This document shows positions 6,101 to 8,949 of a stretch of DNA of 8,949 bases, one piece after another; the stretch's first letter is position 1, and each line of letters opens with the position of its first letter. Below the pieces are notes generated by a model. That model was not told the origin of the DNA. It did not search any database and saw nothing but the letters and a program-made list of their open reading frames with translations. This DNA comes from Alphaproteobacteria bacterium (GTDB lineage: Bacteria > Pseudomonadota > Alphaproteobacteria > JAEULC01). Position numbers and translations under genes: made by a program. The stretch covers positions 1 through 8,949 of the forward strand of contig JADZDN010000226.1 of assembly GCA_020851015.1 (NCBI GenBank), written 5' to 3'.

Positions 6101-6926
6101 TCGAGAAGGCGGGCCCCGCGGCGGCGGCGGCGGCGGCCTCCGCGGCGTCGTTCCGCAGCCAGACCTGCCATGGCGCCTTGCCCTGCGCCAGCAGGGTTTC
6201 GAGCGCCTGCAGGTCCTTGAACGTGTCCACCGCGCGCCAGAACCCTTCGTAGTTGCGCGCGAACAGCTTGCCCTTCTCGATCAGCCGCTCGAACGGCTTT
6301 TCGACCAGTTCCTCGCCCGGGCGGATATAGTCGAAAATCTCGTTCGAGAACACGAAGCACCCGCCGTTGATCCAGGCGTCGGCCTTGACCACGTCGTCGA
6401 CCGAGATCACGCGACCGTCGGATGCGCGGCGGACGAAATGCGCGCTGTAGTGCGGGCGAACCGACAGGAACATCCCGACGGCCTTGCGCGACTTGAACTC
6501 GGCGATGAGCTCGGGCAGCGGAAAATCGGTCATGCCGTCGCTGTAGTTGGCCAGGAAGATCGTCTCCTCCCTGACGAACGGCTCGACCGCTTTCAGGCGC
6601 ATGCCGATGTTGGAGTTGAGCCCGGTATCGACGAAGGTGATGCGCCAGTTCTCGATGTCCTTGCGCAGCAGGTCGATGCGCTTGGCGCCCTTGCTGAGCA
6701 CGAAATCGTTCGACAGGCATTCGTCGTATTCGAGGAAGTAGCGCTTGATCGCGTCGCCCTTGTAGCCGAGGCAGAGCACGAAATCGTCGTGCCCGAAATG
6801 GGCGTAGTACTTCATGACGTGCCACAGGATCGGGCGGTAGCCCAGCGGCGCCAGCGGTTTCGGGATCGTCTCCGAGAAGTCGCGCAGGCGCGTACCTTGA
6901 CCACCGCAGAACAATACGACCTTCAT
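6075..6926 (-). CDS. rfbF: Glucose-1-phosphate cytidylyltransferase-like nucleotidyltransferase
   Basis: The start at 6926 (ATG, reading left) has AGAGGAA just upstream; the protein is 283 aa. It is a GT-A-type nucleotidyltransferase. The nucleotide loop is G8-G-Q-G-T-R-L (8-14), Lys23 lies in IPKPLAPLG, followed by PILWHVMKYY. Asp130 in NYSDG and Asp234 in VDTFKD are the likely Mg-binding residues. The pattern ILWHVMKYYxxFG...LGYKG and the C-terminal GFWRAVDTFKD match RfbF-like enzymes, which make CDP-glucose from CTP and glucose-1-phosphate for 3,6-dideoxyhexoses and other sugars. The nucleotide and sugar are inferred from similarity only, so the symbol is tentative. The C-terminus is odd: residues 261-270 are nearly all Ala, then comes a basic tail (SIKKRAREA), extending beyond the roughly 257 aa of classic RfbF. 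It is the second gene of an operon with the glycosyltransferase. Confidence 0.87.
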   Translation of the reverse strand: MKVVLFCGGQGTRLRDFSETIPKPLAPLGYRPILWHVMKYYAHFGHDDFVLCLGYKGDAIKRYFLEYDECLSNDFVLSKGAKRIDLLRKDIENWRITFVDTGLNSNIGMRLKAVEPFVREETIFLANYSDGMTDFPLPELIAEFKSRKAVGMFLSVRPHYSAHFVRRASDGRVISVDDVVKADAWINGGCFVFSNEIFDYIRPGEELVEKPFERLIEKGKLFARNYEGFWRAVDTFKDLQALETLLAQGKAPWQVWLRNDAAEAAAAAAAGPAFSIKKRAREA

Positions 6927-6940
6927 CGAATTCCTCTCGC

Positions 6941-8071
6941 TCAGAGCATCCTGCTCGGACGGCCGCTCTCGGCCGGCGCGTGCTTCGGCGCCTGGTGCCG
7001 CGCGGCGACTGCAAGGGCACGGACGATCGCATCCGCCCAAATTTCCAGCGTCGAGTTCCGCTCGACCCACTTGCGCGCATTGGCTCCGATCCGCGCACAG
7101 AATGCGGGATCGCTCACCAGCCGCCGGATCGCGCGCTTCCACCCGTCCACGTCGCCGGGGGCAACATAGAGGCCAGTTTCCCCGTCCTGGAGGTAGTCCG
7201 CAAGGCCCGTCGAGCGCGTCGCGATCACCGGCTTCGCCATCGCCATGGCTTCCAGCAAGGTCGTGACCCCTGCCGCGGACAGCCCCTCGTTGAGCGCGAC
7301 GCAGACGATCGCCGCCGACGCGTAGAGATCGCGCAGCCCGCCGGGCTCGTATTCGGGAAATACGACGTTCGGCGGGATCGGCAGCTTGGGGATCGCGCGG
7401 CGATTGAGGCTGAGCGGATGGCCTGCCGGCACCGCGGTCAGCTTCGCCTCGGGAACGTCCGTCAGCGCCAGGACCAGCGTGGCGTAGTCGCGCTTGGCGA
7501 TGCCCGCCGAGCACAGGGTGTTCGGCGCGGGCTGGGGGCCGCCGAGCGGGCGGTAGAACCGCGCGTCCACATGGCCGTAGACGAGCACGACCCGGTCCGC
7601 CGGGATCCGCAGCGATTCGATCGCGTAGTCGCGCTGGGCGTTGCAGTAGACGAAGGTCGTGTCGGTCTGGCGGTGGATGCGCAGCCAACGAAAGAAGAAC
7701 CGGGTCTTCGGCTTCGACATCTCGTAAGCGAGCCCGACATGGCCGGGCCGGTTGCGGCAGAACTTCAACAGCGCGGCCAGCGGCACCAGCGCGGTCTCGC
7801 CAGACGTGAAGTAGGCATCGCATTCGTGACGGCGCAGATAGGCGAGAAGAGCCAGCGCTACCGGCTCGCCCAGAATGCGCTTGACGACGGCGACCAGCGG
7901 GCGCGGATCGCGGGCGACCGCCTCGTAGTCCAGGACTTCCGTCTGGTGGCCGGCGGCAGCCAGCGCGCGGGCGAGTTCGCTGTATTCGACGCGCGACTTC
8001 CGGTCGCCGTCGACATCGCTCTGAACGTCGGCGGAAATGCCGCCCGGCGCAAGAATGAAAACCCTAGCCAT
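6941..8071 (-). CDS. Glycosyltransferase, GT4-like (GT-B fold)
   Basis: I chose the ATG at 8071 (376 aa, MARVFILAPGG) with GGCGAGG close upstream. A TTG at 8092 would only add a Gly-rich stretch encoded by a G-tract. The N-terminal half (about 1-180) is the variable acceptor domain. It has a Rossmann-like first strand and a helix SELARALAAAGHQTEVLDY, and no GxGG-type loop. The C-terminal half (about 185-350) is the nucleotide-sugar domain. NEGLSAAGVTTLLEAM (261-276) with KPVIATRSTGL, then DGETGLYVAPGD (296-307), are the hallmarks of the GT4 group. The usual E-x7-E pair appears here as Glu262 and Glu274, four residues further apart. It has no signal peptide or membrane segment and is probably cytosolic or peripheral on the inner membrane. 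It lies 14 bases upstream of the nucleotidyltransferase start, so the two are co-transcribed and probably act on one glycan. Donor and acceptor are unknown. Confidence 0.88.
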   Translation of the reverse strand: MARVFILAPGGISADVQSDVDGDRKSRVEYSELARALAAAGHQTEVLDYEAVARDPRPLVAVVKRILGEPVALALLAYLRRHECDAYFTSGETALVPLAALLKFCRNRPGHVGLAYEMSKPKTRFFFRWLRIHRQTDTTFVYCNAQRDYAIESLRIPADRVVLVYGHVDARFYRPLGGPQPAPNTLCSAGIAKRDYATLVLALTDVPEAKLTAVPAGHPLSLNRRAIPKLPIPPNVVFPEYEPGGLRDLYASAAIVCVALNEGLSAAGVTTLLEAMAMAKPVIATRSTGLADYLQDGETGLYVAPGDVDGWKRAIRRLVSDPAFCARIGANARKWVERNSTLEIWADAIVRALAVAARHQAPKHAPAESGRPSRML

Positions 8072-8081
8072 CGCCTCGCCG

Positions 8082-8090
8082 CCCCCCCCC
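8082..8090. repeat. C9/G9 homopolymer tract upstream of the glycosyltransferase start
   Basis: Nine C residues on the plus strand read as G9 on the gene strand, 11-19 bases before the chosen ATG at 8071 and right at the edge of its ribosome site. It lies outside the coding region if the ATG is right, but inside it if the TTG at 8092 is used. Confidence 0.9.
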
Positions 8091-8197
8091 AACGGCTCCT
8101 GGGAGGCCCTTGAACAAACGCTATTACCAATCGCGGAATAAATCCAAAATTGATTAACATAGCCTCAACATAGGGGTTCTAGGCTCGATCCCCGCCG

Positions 8198-8230
8198 GCC
8201 GCACGGGTTGCGGCAGCCTGCGCGGCAGGC
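8198..8230 (+). other. Two adjacent hairpins in the epimerase leader
   Basis: The first hairpin pairs GCCGCA (8198-8203) with TGCGGC (8209-8214) around the loop CGGGT. The second pairs GCCTGC (8216-8221) with GCAGGC (8225-8230) around the loop GCG. One base separates them, and the second ends 27 bases before the ATG at 8258. Both are perfect 6-bp GC-rich stems. They could shape translation or attenuate transcription, but such stems also arise by chance in GC-rich DNA. No T-tract follows the second, so a classic terminator is unlikely. Confidence 0.45.
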
Positions 8231-8257
8231 GTCAAATCCTCGTTTGGGAACAACGAT

Positions 8258-8949
8258 ATGGGCAAGATGAAGGTTTTGGTGACGGGCACGGACGGGTACA
8301 TCGGCGCGGTGCTGGGGCCCATGTTGCTCGACCGTGGCCACCAGGTTGTGGGCGTCGACGGCGGCTTCTACCGCGACGGCTGGTTGTTCAATGACCAGAA
8401 GTCGCGGCCGCTGACCTTGAGCAAGGACATCCGCCGCCTGACCGTCGAGGATGTCGCCGGCTTCGACGCCGTGGTGCATCTGGCCGAGCTGTCGAACGAT
8501 CCGCTCGGCGATCTCGACGAGCGCATCACCTACGACATCAACCATCGCGGGTCGGTCCGGCTCGCGCAGACGTGCAAGGCGGCGGGCGTCCCGCGCTTTG
8601 TCTATGCCTCGTCCTGCAGCGTCTATGGCGCGGCCGAGGATGGCGGCGAACGCAACGAGGAGTCGGCGCCCAACCCGCAGACCGCCTATGCCAAGTGCAA
8701 GGTGCTGGTGGAACGCGACGTCGGCGCGCTGGCCGACGAGCGGTTCGCGCCGACCTTCCTGCGCAACGCCACCGCGTTCGGCGCCAGCCCGCGCATGCGC
8801 TTCGACATCGTGCTGAACAATTTGGCCGGGCTCGCCTGGACCACCAGGCAGATCAAGATGACGAGCGACGGCACGCCCTGGCGCCCGCTGGTGCATGTCA
8901 ACGACATCTGCCAGGCCGTGGCGCTGGCGCTCGAGGCGCCGGTGGGACA
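8258..8949 (+). CDS. NAD-dependent nucleotide-sugar epimerase/dehydratase (extended SDR), 3' partial
   Basis: The frame runs from ATG 8258 off the right edge without a stop: 230 complete codons. An ATG at 8267 (MKVLVTG) is the alternative start; I prefer 8258, with TTGGGAA about 7 bases upstream. The Rossmann nucleotide loop is G10-T-D-G13-Y-I-G16. VVHLAELSNDP (72-82) is the usual strand-4 motif. Ser119 (SSCSVYG), Tyr144 and Lys148 (YAKCK) form the catalytic Ser-Tyr-Lys set. RPLVHVNDIC (209-218) is the typical substrate-domain segment. Extended SDRs of this kind work on nucleotide-linked sugars as 4-epimerases, 4,6-dehydratases or 4-reductases; the sequence does not decide which. With the nearby nucleotidyltransferase and glycosyltransferase it probably builds an unusual sugar for a surface glycan. 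Roughly a quarter to a third of the protein is missing if it has the usual 300-340 aa. Confidence 0.9.
   Translation, partial: MGKMKVLVTGTDGYIGAVLGPMLLDRGHQVVGVDGGFYRDGWLFNDQKSRPLTLSKDIRRLTVEDVAGFDAVVHLAELSNDPLGDLDERITYDINHRGSVRLAQTCKAAGVPRFVYASSCSVYGAAEDGGERNEESAPNPQTAYAKCKVLVERDVGALADERFAPTFLRNATAFGASPRMRFDIVLNNLAGLAWTTRQIKMTSDGTPWRPLVHVNDICQAVALALEAPVG

Larger units (their letters stand above)
8072..8257. promoter_or_regulatory. Divergent intergenic control region
   Basis: This 186-base spacer separates the leftward glycosyltransferase operon from the rightward epimerase gene and must hold both promoters. Its centre (about 8111-8172) is clearly AT-rich compared with everything around it, for example AATAAATCCAAAATTGATTA. 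I cannot fix -35/-10 pairs: TTGATT (8150-8155) reading right has no good -10, and the leftward TTGGAT/TAATAG pair has a spacer of only 15 bases. Other contents are listed separately: a C9 tract (8082-8090) and two hairpins (8198-8230). Confidence 0.6.

Noticed and set aside
6927..7823. Upstream extension of the nucleotidyltransferase frame into the glycosyltransferase gene
   Set aside because: The conserved N-terminus MKVVLFCGGQGTRL starts at 6926 with its own ribosome site; the extension is the glycosyltransferase gene read in another frame.
6980..8113. Plus-strand open frame (377 codons) opposite the glycosyltransferase
   Set aside because: Arg/Gly/Val-rich shadow without motifs.
8173..8193. 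GGGGTTC...CCCC looks like a tRNA T-arm
   Set aside because: The loop is 13 bases instead of 7, and no acceptor, D or anticodon arm can be found around it.
8165..8896. Minus-strand open frame (243 codons) opposite the epimerase
   Set aside because: The plus strand encodes a clear SDR protein with GxxGxxG and YxxxK; the minus frame is low complexity.

Overview
The window is about 9 kb of high-GC DNA. Codons favour G or C at the third position, so many long antisense open frames appear that are shadows of real genes. The gene families, and a palindromic repeat of a type I recall from alphaproteobacterial genomes, suggest a chromosomal segment of an alphaproteobacterium (Rhodospirillales- or Rhizobiales-like). 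That placement is inference. I see no phage, transposase, CRISPR, tRNA or rRNA signal. Coding density is high and the longest gene-free stretch is about 186 bases.

Left part (1-3281, plus strand). The window opens inside a gene for an Ig-like/caspase-fold (peptidase C14) protein with an intact His/Cys dyad. Next comes a small exported protein of unknown function (112 aa), then a 566-aa IlvD/Edd-family Fe-S dehydratase of the sugar-acid (pentonate) type. A 24-bp perfect-length hairpin repeat (3291-3348) follows the dehydratase stop at once and probably terminates transcription from both sides.

Middle (3355-4698). A 96-aa conserved-looking hypothetical protein on the minus strand is transcribed away from a plus-strand xylose-isomerase-like TIM-barrel protein (sugar phosphate isomerase/epimerase). 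The latter has a GTG start set by a clear GGAGG. With the dehydratase this looks like a patch of sugar or sugar-acid metabolism, substrate unknown.

Right part (4763-8949). This looks like the edge of a surface-polysaccharide or glycan locus. It holds a DUF4910-type aminopeptidase-like protein with a C-terminal winged helix (plus), a glucose-1-phosphate cytidylyltransferase-like nucleotidyltransferase (minus), a GT4-like glycosyltransferase (minus, same operon, 14-nt gap), and a divergent NAD-dependent sugar epimerase/dehydratase that runs off the right edge. Together the nucleotidyltransferase, epimerase and glycosyltransferase could activate a sugar, modify it and transfer it. The peptidase-like protein may process an N-acyl or aminoacyl part of the glycan (inference). 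The peptidase and nucleotidyltransferase genes overlap tail to tail by 26 bp. The divergent spacer at 8072-8257 holds a G9/C9 tract, an AT-rich patch and two back-to-back hairpins in the leader of the epimerase gene.

I did not find a clearly new multi-gene system. The items most worth a second look are the DUF4910 protein in its glycan context, the structured leader before the epimerase, and the hairpin repeat.
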